DNA of 60,000 bases from Chrysomallon squamiferum (taxonomy: Eukaryota; Mollusca; Gastropoda; Neomphalida; Peltospiridae), in NCBI GenBank assembly GCA_012295275.1, contig CM022679.1:24543502-24603501 (forward strand), in the 5' to 3' direction. The notes beneath the pieces are model-generated. The model was not told where the DNA came from and ran no database searches. It saw only the letters and a program-made list of their open reading frames with translations. Within the stretch, counting starts at the first letter, position 1. The number at the start of each line of letters is the position of its first letter. The position numbers and the translations under genes were made by a program. This document shows, one piece after another, positions 11,817-21,571 of this stretch.

Positions 11817-12692
11817 ATTTATTTTGTTTTTTTTTTAATTTTAAAATTTTGATTATTAGTATTTTTTTAATCCTTTTTTAAAAAAAAATATATATATATA
11901 AATAAAAGAAAAAATACATAACAACAATAAAAGTATACATTCACACTCACACAAACACACACGCACTTACACACACTTATCTGCTCAGAACAGTCACGTA
12001 TATTGATTTTATTTTTTATTAATACATTTACATGACTGAGGATATTAACTATAATTTACCAAAGGATATTTGAATCTAAGGTTTATACTCTTTTAATTCT
12101 AGAAAAATATTATTTTTACTATAGTTGTTAATAAAAACGGAAAGTCTGTTCTGAATACGGTATTGATTCAGAATTTTTCAAACCACTGATACATGCAATG
12201 TCTGACGAAACTTACTACATTAATATTCGTTCCTTTCAATTCCACTATCACACTCCTCTTGATATTCTGTAAACTGATAGAATATTTATACATTCTGTTG
12301 AACAATTTGTTGTTGTTAGAGAACATCCAAATAGCAATACTCTTTTAATGACCTTATGAAAACCCCGTTTTCTTAAATATTTTAAAATATACTTCATGAA
12401 GACAGATATTAAATCAAACAATTTGTCACAATAAACAAACAAATAGCACAAGTCTTCATCATCCTTCAAACACACTGGACATATACTAAATGAGATGTTG
12501 CTATATTTCTATAATTGACAATGTGTAAATATTACATGATTGCTACTCTTAAATCTAAGTCAATAAATTCAGTAAATTTATTAACTTAGTTTATTCATTT
12601 CCAAAGTAGTTTCCACAGTATATCAAACCCAAGCTCAGTCCACTTTTCTTCATATGTAGGCGATTTAAATTTTTAGATAATGAGTTAAGTTG
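11817..12692 (-). mobile_element. 5'-truncated non-LTR retrotransposon (LINE) fragment inside a 5S copy
   Basis: An 876-bp insertion between the two parts of a 5S pseudogene. On the minus strand, degenerate frames read like the end of a LINE reverse transcriptase: WTELGFDILWKLLWK, then (with stops and a frameshift) IDLDLRVAIM, then CPVCLKDDEDLCYLFVYC, which fits the C-terminal CxxC...H/Y-x-x-x-C zinc-knuckle signature of LINE ORF2 proteins. The minus-strand 3' end (plus 11817-11860) is A-rich, as expected of a LINE tail. The flanks cggtgtttt (11808-11816) and cggcgttgt (12693-12701) look like a mutated 9-bp target-site duplication. Clade not determined. Confidence 0.75.
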
Positions 12693-12722
12693 CGGCGTTG
12701 TCAACGTAGTATCGCCATAGAC
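12693..12722 (-). pseudogene. 5S rRNA pseudogene, 5' part
   Basis: The sequence caacgtagtatcgccatagac matches the first ~21 nt of the 5S gene with two mismatches, preceded by the second target-site copy. Together with 11721-11816 it makes one interrupted 5S gene, and the array spacer follows directly. Confidence 0.85.
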
Positions 12723-13105
12723 AACGGTACATTGAAAACAATCCTATACGAGAATAATTTTACAAGTAAGATTAACATATCATTTCCTCCTTCTTTCATG
12801 GTTCTTCTTTTTATTATCGTTCAAATTATTACTTGTTTCCAATTCTAATTTCTTTGATCCTCAGAAAGTCTTAGGCGAAAATGTGCATTCCCCATTTTAA
12901 ACAAATCATCTCGTTATAAAACTCGCACTTATTTATACATGTATCAATAATCCACTGCCCTCTCTTATGCACTCAGTGCACGCCACAAACAGTGACGTTA
13001 TCTCATTTCATTGTCACTGAATACAGTAACGGCCCTTAGTGTTTCGAAGACGTTGTTGTTCACGTACGTTATTGCTGTTGTCGTTATAGGGAATTCCACT
13101 AGTAC

Positions 13106-13109
<4 letters not shown>

Positions 13110-13151
<42 letters not shown>

Positions 13152-13167
13152 GTTGTTGTTGTTGTTG
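13110..13167. repeat. (ATT)n(GTT)n tract of the first unit
   Basis: The same site in later units is (GTT)n(CTG)n of varying length (e.g. 15728-15793, 33922-33982), so this microsatellite distinguishes units. Poly-Ile/Val/Asn/Thr open frames over it are artefacts. Confidence 0.85.
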
Positions 13168-13397
13168 TATTTGTTGTTGTTGTTATTCTTGCTGCTGCTG
13201 TTGATTTCCCTGTTCTTAGTATTATAATAATACATTTGTTTTCTTTATTTGTGTATTCAGTCAGTGAGTCAGTCAGTGAAATCATTTATTATTTACAGAT
13301 TCGTTTCCAGGGATATGGAAATGGGGAGGAAAAAAAAAGTATCTTTAAAAAATAAATGAAATAAAATAGAATCAAAGAAAATATGGCAATTGTGTGC

Positions 13398-13436
13398 AGT
13401 CACTTTCACGTGATTTGCATGGCCCTTAAAAGAGCC
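13398..13436 (-). promoter_or_regulatory. Histone-type 3' stem-loop plus purine-rich downstream element
   Basis: On the minus strand GGCTCTTTTAAGGGCC (13436-13421) folds into a 6-bp stem (one G-U pair) with a UUUA loop, fitting the histone pre-mRNA consensus GGYYYUHUHARRRCC-type hairpin. It begins 38 nt after the ORF stop codon. About 14 nt past it comes GTGAAAGTG, comparable to the histone downstream element that pairs with U7 snRNA. An octamer (ATGCAAAT on the minus strand) and a CACGTG box lie between. The same block is present in all 13 units. The hairpin itself is changed only in copy 4 (two extra A) and copy 6 (one extra A), and the edge copy keeps it with a change only in the CACGTG box. 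Confidence 0.65.
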
Positions 13437-13474
13437 GCCGTTTCAAAGGCATAATTATGTGCTTTCGGCTCATT

Positions 13475-13777
13475 TCACTGCATGTATTCGTCATCGGATT
13501 CCGATTCGGGCGAAACGATTGACAATCGCATCCTCAGTTCGGCCACCGTTTCTGCTTTCCAGCAGGCGTATTCGTAGTAGGAATTACGCACACCCTCAAC
13601 AGTGGCCATTTTCAGGCGCAAGTTGTATCGGAACGATTTGTGGTTGTCCACTCTGGCTTTGTCGTATCGGAGTTGCAGGTCTTCCAGCTTGCTGTTCAGC
13701 ATGACAATCTGCTCGCAGGCTCGTCTGAAGCGATTCTCTGTTTCGTAGAGTGCAGCGTACAGACTGAATTTCTCCAT
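13475..13777 (-). CDS. Array ORF copy 1: 100-aa protein with histone-type gene architecture
   Basis: Intronless ORF with its first ATG at 13777; an in-frame extension further upstream has only a TTG. The product starts MEKFSLYAALYETENRFRR, then a helical, heptad-like middle (SKLEDLQLRYDKA, SFRYNLRLKMATVEG) and an acidic end (SPESESDDEYMQ). No histone fold, signal peptide or membrane segment is seen, and I do not recognise the family. Upstream on the minus strand, TATAAGG (13848-13842) sits 29 bp from CATTC (13820-13816), like a histone cap site, giving a ~42-nt 5'UTR; the 3' hairpin follows the stop. The gene is divergent from 7SL (14413). It is identical in ten units, so constraint cannot be judged among these, but the diverged edge copy at 47260 remains open. 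Function unknown; whether it is translated is unproven. Confidence 0.68.
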   Translation of the reverse strand: MEKFSLYAALYETENRFRRACEQIVMLNSKLEDLQLRYDKARVDNHKSFRYNLRLKMATVEGVRNSYYEYACWKAETVAELRMRLSIVSPESESDDEYMQ

Positions 13778-13815
13778 AGTTTTCCAATGACTTTCTGTAA
13801 ATTCCAATCAAAACT

Positions 13816-13850
13816 GAATGTGGAAGAAACAGAAGCGCCTACCTTATATT
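13816..13850 (-). promoter_or_regulatory. TATA box and cap-like site of the array ORF
   Basis: The minus strand reads AATATAAGG, then about 22 bp, then CATTCAG. The spacing fits a Pol II TATA promoter, and CATTC resembles the PyCATTCPu cap motif described for histone genes. Both elements are intact in every unit, including the diverged edge copy. Confidence 0.6.
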
Positions 13851-14369
13851 CCTAGTAATTATGACACGCACTAATACTCAATGCCATGTCAATTACATAC
13901 ACATCGTAAACAAATCAGGCAGTACTCAAATGTCAGTCAATTAGCTGATCTAATAACAACGAGGAATGACGTAATCAATAGAAACAACAGTTAGCAAACC
14001 CGAACATAACGGTAATTTATTCAAGTACTGCTGCTGTTACTTTTATGTTTAACCTCAACTGCTGATACTAACATCACAATTACTACCACTGCTAGATACA
14101 CTTAGGAAAATATGGAGACAGTGAGAGCGGAGAACTGTGGTGCACAAAGAGGACGAAATAGACGAAAAATTACTTGTAAATCCGACTGCATTTCTGTATT
14201 TCTTAACGATGTAATAATAATAATGATAACAGTTAATAATAAGAAGCTCTAGAGCAAGCATAAATATTACGCATCACTGAAAATAATTTAGTAAACATCA
14301 TTATGAAATAAATGAATAAATCGATAAATCGATAAATTAATAAACAAACAAACAAATAAATAAATATTC

Positions 14370-14412
14370 CGGATCGCCGGACATAAATCAATAAAAATCG
14401 CACCTATTAATC
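14370..14412 (+). promoter_or_regulatory. 7SL upstream region with palindrome and TATA-like stretch
   Basis: TCCGGATCGCCGGA (5-bp arms around ATCG, about 14369-14382) is followed by ataaatcaataaaaatcg, centred roughly 25 bp before the 7SL start. Animal 7SL genes need an upstream Pol III promoter as well as internal sequence, so a TATA-like element is expected here. Present in all 13 units. Confidence 0.45.
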
Positions 14413-14705
14413 GCCGGGAGTTGTGGCGAGCTCCTGTAATCCAGCTACTTGGAAGCATAGGTCTGTGGACAGCTTGAGTTCGGGGTTCTGCTCTCTGGTG
14501 CTCTGTGTTGATTGGATGTCCGCACTAAGCTCGGCATCGATATGGTTTAACTCGCGGAGGCGAGAGAAACCAGGTTGTCTAAGGAGGGACGTAATGGCCC
14601 AGGGCGGAAACGCAGCAGGCAAAAGTCTCCGTGTCGAGTAGTAGTGGGATCGCGTCCGAGAATAGGCACTGGTTAGCAGCCTAGACAATACAGCTGAACC
14701 TTACC
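14413..14705 (+). ncRNA. 7SL: SRP (7SL) RNA, copy 1
   Basis: RNA scaffold of the signal recognition particle. The Alu domain opens with GCCGGGAGTTGTGGCG, and the UGUAAUC turn and CCAGCTACTTGG follow as in animal 7SL. The S domain has TGTCCGCACTAAGCTCGGCA (helix 6 side) and helix 8 with GGCCCAGGGCGGAAACGCAG (GGAA tetraloop). The 3' strand returns with GTAGTGGGATCGCGTCCGAG and AGCCTAGACAATACAGC. A TTTT Pol III terminator follows TTACC. It is 293 nt long, close to the usual ~300. This copy has GGGG in gttcggggttc. Confidence 0.96.
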
Positions 14706-15113
14706 TTTTATCAGTTATTATTGTTATTTTCCTTTATGCTCTGAGATTTCCATCTAATCCTTTCGAAATAAAGCGACAAGTGAAACAGTTATTTTCATTG
14801 CAAGCTAATGTTTTCTCTGTCGGAATGCTAGCTGCAAAAGAAAATTAGAATTATGGTGTTTTATTTCGTCATGTTCGCTAATGCGTTAGCTCCGCAGTAT
14901 TATCCCTATTTATTATTTCTTTTTATTTCCCTTCCGGATGTGCATATCTCATATGATTAATATTTGTCCTCGATTGTTTGCAATAGCAGTCTCAATAAAT
15001 TAGAACATTTATCCGAAACTAATATAATTAACAGAAAATATTTTGAAAGATTCGATAATAATAATAACAATAATTATCAAAAAAAAAAAAAAAAAAAATA
15101 AGGAAAATGAAAT

Positions 15114-15231
15114 GTCTACAGCACTCGGTGTTCCCAGGCGGTCACCCATCCAAGTACTAACCGAGCCCTACGTTGCTTAACTTCGGTGATCGGACGAGAA
15201 CCGGTGTTTTCAACGTGGTATGGCCGTAGAC
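15114..15231 (-). rRNA. 5S ribosomal RNA, copy 1
   Basis: 118 nt, read on the minus strand from GTCTACGGCCATACCACG to CGAGTGCTGTAGAC. The internal Pol III control region is intact: box A GTTAAGCAACG, intermediate element, and box C GGATGGGTGACCGCCTGGGA. The 5' and 3' ends pair as helix I. The 3' flank gives T runs (ATTTCATTTTCC then a long T tract), the terminator. All 13 array copies appear identical over these 118 nt. Confidence 0.98.
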
Positions 15232-15497
15232 AACAGTACATCGAAAATAATCGTATACGTGAATAATTTTACGGCGTCAGGTTAACATGATTTCTTTCTT
15301 CTTTCGTCGTTCGTATTATTAGTTGTTTCCAATTCTTATTTCTTCGCTACTGAGAAAACAAAAATAAGCACGTCGATATAATCACGTGGTTGCACTCCGA
15401 ATCATCGGTATATTTCACCGCGCTCGGGATTCTTCGGCGAAAATGTGCATTCTCTATATTAAACGGATCAGCAATCGGAAACTGTATCAAGACCAGA

Positions 15498-15619
15498 ACA
15501 TACCTCCACGTCAACTCCGTGTTATTCTTCTCGCGATAAAATCGCACTTATTTATACATGTATCAATAATCCACTGCCCTCTCTTATGCACTGAGTGCAC
15601 GCCACAAACAGTGACGTTA
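15498..15619 (-). promoter_or_regulatory. Conserved TATA/CRE-like block of unknown transcript in the unit spacer
   Basis: On the minus strand: TAACGTCA (CRE-like, 15619-15612), an imperfect palindrome around TGCACTCAGTGCA, TATAAATAA (15556-15548), and 45 bp on GGAG followed by GTATGT, a consensus splice donor (15503-15498). The block recurs in every complete unit, and the catacctccacgtcaactcc part survives in the old orphan at 5.6 kb. It could be a promoter of an unannotated transcript running toward the 5S gene. Confidence 0.35.
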
Positions 15620-15727
15620 TCTCATTTCATTGTCACTGAATACAGTAACGGCCCTTAGTGTTTCGAAGACGTTGTTGTTCACGTACGTTATTGCTGTTGT
15701 CGTTACAGGGAATTCCACTGGTACTAT

Positions 15728-15731
15728 TATT

Positions 15732-15770
<39 letters not shown>

Positions 15771-15793
15771 ATTCTTGCTGCTGCTGCTGCTGC
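15728..15793. repeat. (TTG)n(CTG)n tract, typical unit
   Basis: Variable (GTT)n followed by a CTG run with one ATTCTT step between. The number of GTT repeats differs among units; at 33.9 kb the ATTCTT step is lost and the two runs fuse. Confidence 0.9.
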
Positions 15794-16074
15794 CTTTGAT
15801 TTCAGTATTATTAGTATTATAATAATACATTTGTTTTCTTTATTTGTGTATTCAGTCAGTGAGTCAGTCAGTGAAATCATTTATTATTTACAGATTCGTT
15901 TCCAGGGATATGGAAATGGGGAGGAAAAAAAAAAAAATGTATCTTTAAAAAATAAATGAAATAAAATAGAATCAAAGAAAATATGGCAATTGTGTGCAGT
16001 CACTTTCACGTGATTTGCATGGCCCTTAAAAGAGCCGCCGTTTCAAAGGCATAATTATGTGCTTTCGGCTCATT

Positions 16075-16377
16075 TCACTGCATGTATTCGTCATCGGATT
16101 CCGATTCGGGCGAAACGATTGACAATCGCATCCTCAGTTCGGCCACCGTTTCTGCTTTCCAGCAGGCGTATTCGTAGTAGGAATTACGCACACCCTCAAC
16201 AGTGGCCATTTTCAGGCGCAAGTTGTATCGGAACGATTTGTGGTTGTCCACTCTGGCTTTGTCGTATCGGAGTTGCAGGTCTTCCAGCTTGCTGTTCAGC
16301 ATGACAATCTGCTCGCAGGCTCGTCTGAAGCGATTCTCTGTTTCGTAGAGTGCAGCGTACAGACTGAATTTCTCCAT
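16075..16377 (-). CDS. Array ORF copy 2, 100 aa
   Basis: Protein identical to copy 1; TATA/cap region and the 3' hairpin (16036-16021) intact. Confidence 0.66.
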   Translation of the reverse strand: MEKFSLYAALYETENRFRRACEQIVMLNSKLEDLQLRYDKARVDNHKSFRYNLRLKMATVEGVRNSYYEYACWKAETVAELRMRLSIVSPESESDDEYMQ

Positions 16378-17012
16378 AGTTTTCCAATGACTTTCTGTAA
16401 ATTCCAATCAAAACTGAATGTGGAAGAAACAGAAGCGCCTACCTTATATTCCTAGTAATTATGACACGCACTAATACTCAATGCCATGTCAATTACATAC
16501 ACATCGTAAACAAATCAGGCAGTACTCAAATGTCAGTCAATTAGCTGATCTAATAACAACGAGGAATGACGTAATCAATAGAAACAACAGTTAGCAAACC
16601 CGAACATAACGGTAATTTATTCAAGTACTGCTGCTGTTACTTTTATGTTCAACCTCAACTGCTGATACTAACATCACAATTACTACCACTGCTAGATACA
16701 CTTAGGAAAATATGGAGACAGTGAGAGCGGAGAACTGTGGTGCACAAAGAGGACGAAATAGACGAAAAATTACTTGTAAATCCGACTGCATTTCTGTATT
16801 TCTTAACGATGTAATAATAATAATGATAACAGTTAATAATAAGAAGCTCTAGAGCAAGCATAAATATTACGCATCACTGAAAATAATTTAGTAAACATCA
16901 TTATGAAATAAATGAATAAATCGATAAATCGATAAATTAATAAACAAACAAACAAATAAATAAATATTCCGGATCGCCGGACATAAATCAATAAAAATCG
17001 CACCTATTAATC

Positions 17013-17306
17013 GCCGGGAGTTGTGGCGAGCTCCTGTAATCCAGCTACTTGGAAGCATAGGTCTGTGGACAGCTTGAGTTCGGGGGTTCTGCTCTCTGGT
17101 GCTCTGTGTTGATTGGATGTCCGCACTAAGCTCGGCATCGATATGGTTTAACTCGCGGAGGCGAGAGAAACCAGGTTGTCTAAGGAGGGACGTAATGGCC
17201 CAGGGCGGAAACGCAGCAGGCAAAAGTCTCCGTGTCGAGTAGTAGTGGGATCGCGTCCGAGAATAGGCACTGGTTAGCAGCCTAGACAATACAGCTGAAC
17301 CTTACC
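17013..17306 (+). ncRNA. 7SL: SRP (7SL) RNA, copy 2
   Basis: 294 nt. It differs from copy 1 by one extra G (gttcgggggttc). Confidence 0.96.
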
Positions 17307-17713
17307 TTTTATCAGTTATTATTGTTATTTTCCTTTATGCTCTGAGATTTCCATCTAATCCTTTCGAAATAAAGCGACAAGTGAAACAGTTATTTTCATT
17401 GCAAGCTAATGTTTTCTCTGTCGGAATGCTAGCTGCAAAAGAAAATTAGAATTATGGTGTTTTATTTCGTCATGTTCGCTAATGCGTTAGCTCCGCAGTA
17501 TTATCCCTATTTATTATTTCTTTTTATTTCCCTTCCGGATGTGCATATCTCATATGATTAATATTTGTCCTCGATTGTTTGCAATAGCAGTCTCAATAAA
17601 TTAGAACATTTATCCGAAACTAATATAATTAACAGAAAATATTTTGAAAGATTCGATAATAATAATAACAATAATTATCAAAAAAAAAAAAAAAAAAATA
17701 AGGAAAATGAAAT

Positions 17714-17831
17714 GTCTACAGCACTCGGTGTTCCCAGGCGGTCACCCATCCAAGTACTAACCGAGCCCTACGTTGCTTAACTTCGGTGATCGGACGAGAA
17801 CCGGTGTTTTCAACGTGGTATGGCCGTAGAC
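17714..17831 (-). rRNA. 5S ribosomal RNA, copy 2
   Basis: Identical 118 nt; 2600 bp from copy 1. The T-rich terminator tract is preserved. Confidence 0.98.
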
Positions 17832-18331
17832 AACAGTACATCGAAAATAATCGTATACGTGAATAATTTTACGGCGTCAGGTTAACATGATTTCTTTCTT
17901 CTTTCGTCGTTCGTATTATTAGTTGTTTCCAATTCTTATTTCTTCGCTACTGAGAAAACAAAAATAAGCACGTCGATATAATCACGTGGTTGCACTCCGA
18001 ATCATCGGTATATTTCACCGCGCTCGGGATTCTTCGGCGAAAATGTGCATTCTCTATATTAAACGGATCAGCAATCGGAAACTGTATCAAGACCAGAACA
18101 TACCTCCACCTCAACTCCGTGTTATTCTTCTCGCGATAAAATCGCACTTATTTATACATGTATCAATAATCCACTGCCCTCTCTTATGCACTGAGTGCAC
18201 GCCACAAACAGTGACGTTATCTCATTTCATTGTCACTGAATACAGTAACGGCCCTTAGTGTTTCGAAGACGTTGTTGTTCACGTACGTTATTGCTGTTGT
18301 CGTTACAGGGAATTCCACTGGTACTATTATT

Positions 18332-18364
<33 letters not shown>

Positions 18365-18667
18365 ATTCTTGCTGCTGCTGCTGCTGCCTTTGATTTCAGT
18401 ATTATTAGTATTATAATAATACATTTGTTTTCTTTATTTGTGTATTCAGTCAGTGAGTCAGTCAGTGAAATCATTTATTATTTACAGATTCGTTTCCAGG
18501 GATATGGAAATGGGGAGGAAAAAAAAAAAATGTATCTTTAAAAAATAAATGAAATAAAATAGAATCAAAGAAAATATGGCAATTGTGTGCAGTCACTTTC
18601 ACGTGATTTGCATGGCCCTTAAAAGAGCCGCCGTTTCAAAGGCATAATTATGTGCTTTCGGCTCATT

Positions 18668-18970
18668 TCACTGCATGTATTCGTCATCGGATTCCGATTC
18701 GGGCGAAACGATTGACAATCGCATCCTCAGTTCGGCCACCGTTTCTGCTTTCCAGCAGGCGTATTCGTAGTAGGAATTACGCACACCCTCAACAGTGGCC
18801 ATTTTCAGGCGCAAGTTGTATCGGAACGATTTGTGGTTGTCCACTCTGGCTTTGTCGTATCGGAGTTGCAGGTCTTCCAGCTTGCTGTTCAGCATGACAA
18901 TCTGCTCGCAGGCTCGTCTGAAGCGATTCTCTGTTTCGTAGAGTGCAGCGTACAGACTGAATTTCTCCAT
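18668..18970 (-). CDS. Array ORF copy 3, 100 aa
   Basis: Protein identical to copy 1; hairpin at 18629-18614 intact. Confidence 0.66.
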   Translation of the reverse strand: MEKFSLYAALYETENRFRRACEQIVMLNSKLEDLQLRYDKARVDNHKSFRYNLRLKMATVEGVRNSYYEYACWKAETVAELRMRLSIVSPESESDDEYMQ

Positions 18971-19605
18971 AGTTTTCCAATGACTTTCTGTAAATTCCAA
19001 TCAAAACTGAATGTGGAAGAAACAGAAGCGCCTACCTTATATTCCTAGTAATTATGACACGCACTAATACTCAATGCCATGTCAATTACATACACATCGT
19101 AAACAAATCAGGCAGTACTCAAATGTCAGTCAATTAGCTGATCTAATAACAACGAGGAATGACGTAATCAATAGAAACAACAGTTAGCAAACCCGAACAT
19201 AACGGTAATTTATTCAAGTACTGCTGCTGTTACTTTTATGTTCAACCTCAACTGCTGATACTAACATCACAATTACTACCACTGCTAGATACACTTAGGA
19301 AAATATGGAGACAGTGAGAGCGGAGAACTGTGGTGCACAAAGAGGACGAAATAGACGAAAAATTACTTGTAAATCCGACTGCATTTCTGTATTTCTTAAC
19401 GATGTAATAATAATAATGATAACAGTTAATAATAAGAAGCTCTAGAGCAAGCATAAATATTACGCATCACTGAAAATAATTTAGTAAACATCATTATGAA
19501 ATAAATGAATAAATCGATAAATCGATAAATTAATAAACAAACAAACAAATAAATAAATATTCCGGATCGCCGGACATAAATCAATAAAAATCGCACCTAT
19601 TAATC

Positions 19606-19900
19606 GCCGGGAGTTGTGGCGAGCTCCTGTAATCCAGCTACTTGGAAGCATAGGTCTGTGGACAGCTTGAGTTCGGGGGTTCTGCTCTCTGGTGCTCTGT
19701 GTTGATTGGATGTCCGCACTAAGCTCGGCATCGATATGGTTTAACTCGCGGAGGCGAGAGAAACCAGGTTGTCTAAGGAGGGACGTAATGGCCCAGGGCG
19801 GAAACGCAGCAGGCAAAAAGTCTCCGTGTCGAGTAGTAGTGGGATCGCGTCCGAGAATAGGCACTGGTTAGCAGCCTAGACAATACAGCTGAACCTTACC
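19606..19900 (+). ncRNA. 7SL: SRP (7SL) RNA, copy 3
   Basis: 295 nt. Five-G variant with one extra A in the 3' arm after helix 8 (caggcaaaaagtc). Confidence 0.95.
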
Positions 19901-20310
19901 TTTTTATCAGTTATTATTGTTATTTTCCTTTATGCTCTGAGATTTCCATCTAATCCTTTCGAAATAAAGCGACAAGTGAAACAGTTATTTTCATTGCAAG
20001 CTAATGTTTTCTCTGTCGGAATGCTAGCTGCAAAAGAAAATTAGAATTATGGTGTTTTATTTCGTCATGTTCGCTAATGCGTTAGCTCCGCAGTATTATC
20101 CCTATTTATTATTTCTTTTTATTTCCCTTCCGGATGTGCATATCTCATATGATTAATATTTGTCCTCGATTGTTTGCAATAGCAGTCTCAATAAATTAGA
20201 ACATTTATCCGAAACTAATATAATTAACAGAAAATATTTTGAAAGATTCGATAATAATAATAACAATAATTATCAAAAAAAAAAAAAAAAAAAAATAAGG
20301 AAAATGAAAT

Positions 20311-20428
20311 GTCTACAGCACTCGGTGTTCCCAGGCGGTCACCCATCCAAGTACTAACCGAGCCCTACGTTGCTTAACTTCGGTGATCGGACGAGAACCG
20401 GTGTTTTCAACGTGGTATGGCCGTAGAC
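20311..20428 (-). rRNA. 5S ribosomal RNA, copy 3
   Basis: Identical 118 nt; 2597 bp from the previous copy. Confidence 0.98.
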
Positions 20429-20928
20429 AACAGTACATCGAAAATAATCGTATACGTGAATAATTTTACGGCGTCAGGTTAACATGATTTCTTTCTTCTT
20501 TCGTCGTTCGTATTATTAGTTGTTTCCAATTCTTATTTCTTCGCTACTGAGAAAACAAAAATAAGCACGTCGATATAATCACGTGGTTGCACTCCGAATC
20601 ATCGGTATATTTCACCGCGCTCGGGATTCTTCGGCGAAAATGTGCATTCTCTATATTAAACGGATCAGCAATCGGAAACTGTATCAAGACCAGAACATAC
20701 CTCCACCTCAACTCCGTGTTATTCTTCTCGCGATAAAATCGCACTTATTTATACATGTATCAATAATCCACTGCCCTCTCTTATGCACTGAGTGCACGCC
20801 ACAAACAGTGACGTTATCTCATTTCATTGTCACTGAATACAGTAACGGCCCTTAGTGTTTCGAAGACGTTGTTGTTCACGTACGTTATTGCTGTTGTCGT
20901 TACAGGGAATTCCACTGGTACTATTATT

Positions 20929-20964
<36 letters not shown>

Positions 20965-21268
20965 ATTCTTGCTGCTGCTGCTGCTGCCTTTGATTTCAGT
21001 ATTATTAGTATTATAATAATACATTTGTTTTCTTTATTTGTGTATTCAGTCAGTGAGTCAGTCAGTGAAATCATTTATTATTTACAGATTCGTTTCCAGG
21101 GATATGGAAATGGGGAGGAAAAAAAAAAATGTATCTTTAAAAAATAAATGAAATAAAATAGAATCAAAGAAAATATGGCAATTGTGTGCAGTCACTTTCA
21201 CGTGATTTGCATGGCCCTTAAAAAAGAGCCGCCGTTTCAAAGGCATAATTATGTGCTTTCGGCTCATT

Positions 21269-21571
21269 TCACTGCATGTATTCGTCATCGGATTCCGATT
21301 CGGGCGAAACGATTGACAATCGCATCCTCAGTTCGGCCACCGTTTCTGCTTTCCAGCAGGCGTATTCGTAGTAGGAATTACGCACACCCTCAACAGTGGC
21401 CATTTTCAGGCGCAAGTTGTATCGGAACGATTTGTGGTTGTCCACTCTGGCTTTGTCGTATCGGAGTTGCAGGTCTTCCAGCTTGCTGTTCAGCATGACA
21501 ATCTGCTCGCAGGCTCGTCTGAAGCGATTCTCTGTTTCGTAGAGTGCAGCGTACAGACTGAATTTCTCCAT
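21269..21571 (-). CDS. Array ORF copy 4, 100 aa
   Basis: Protein identical to copy 1. The 3' hairpin (about 21230-21213) carries two extra T on the minus strand, enlarging the loop from 4 to about 6 nt, so this copy may be impaired in histone-type 3' processing, or the run may be a homopolymer sequencing error. Confidence 0.64.
   Translation of the reverse strand: MEKFSLYAALYETENRFRRACEQIVMLNSKLEDLQLRYDKARVDNHKSFRYNLRLKMATVEGVRNSYYEYACWKAETVAELRMRLSIVSPESESDDEYMQ

Noticed and set aside
13011-13355. Poly-Ile/Val/Asn/Thr open frames in each unit
   Set aside because: They are translations of the (ATT)n/(GTT)n/(CTG)n microsatellite.
13459-13704. 81-aa plus-strand frame repeated in every unit
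   Set aside because: It lies antisense to the 100-aa ORF, and its stretches mirror that gene's codons. No promoter or termination signals were seen on this strand.
13475-13777. Array ORF as a divergent core histone
   Set aside because: The architecture is histone-like, but the protein lacks the Lys/Arg-rich tails and histone-fold motifs.
14055-14261. 68-aa minus-strand ATG frame between the ORF and 7SL
   Set aside because: It has a genuine ATG but is Ser/Tyr-rich and low in complexity, and is destroyed in the diverged edge unit (47.85 kb), unlike the 100-aa ORF.
14407-14688. 93-133-aa minus-strand frames over 7SL
   Set aside because: They are antisense to the structured 7SL RNA, and their length changes with the G-run variant, so there is no coding constraint.
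15386-15658. 90-aa plus-strand frame in the spacer, conserved in all units
   Set aside because: It begins with GTG, not ATG, and is conserved only because the units are near-identical. In the 12.7-kb and 5.3-kb diverged copies the frame is not kept.
15232-16020. Search for U1, U2, U4, U5, U6, U7, tRNA or RNase P/MRP genes in the unit spacer
   Set aside because: No recognisable core motifs (for example box B GGTTCGANTCC or the U6 GCATGGCC block in context) were seen. The GCTCTTTTA similarity to U7 snRNA is explained by the hairpin.
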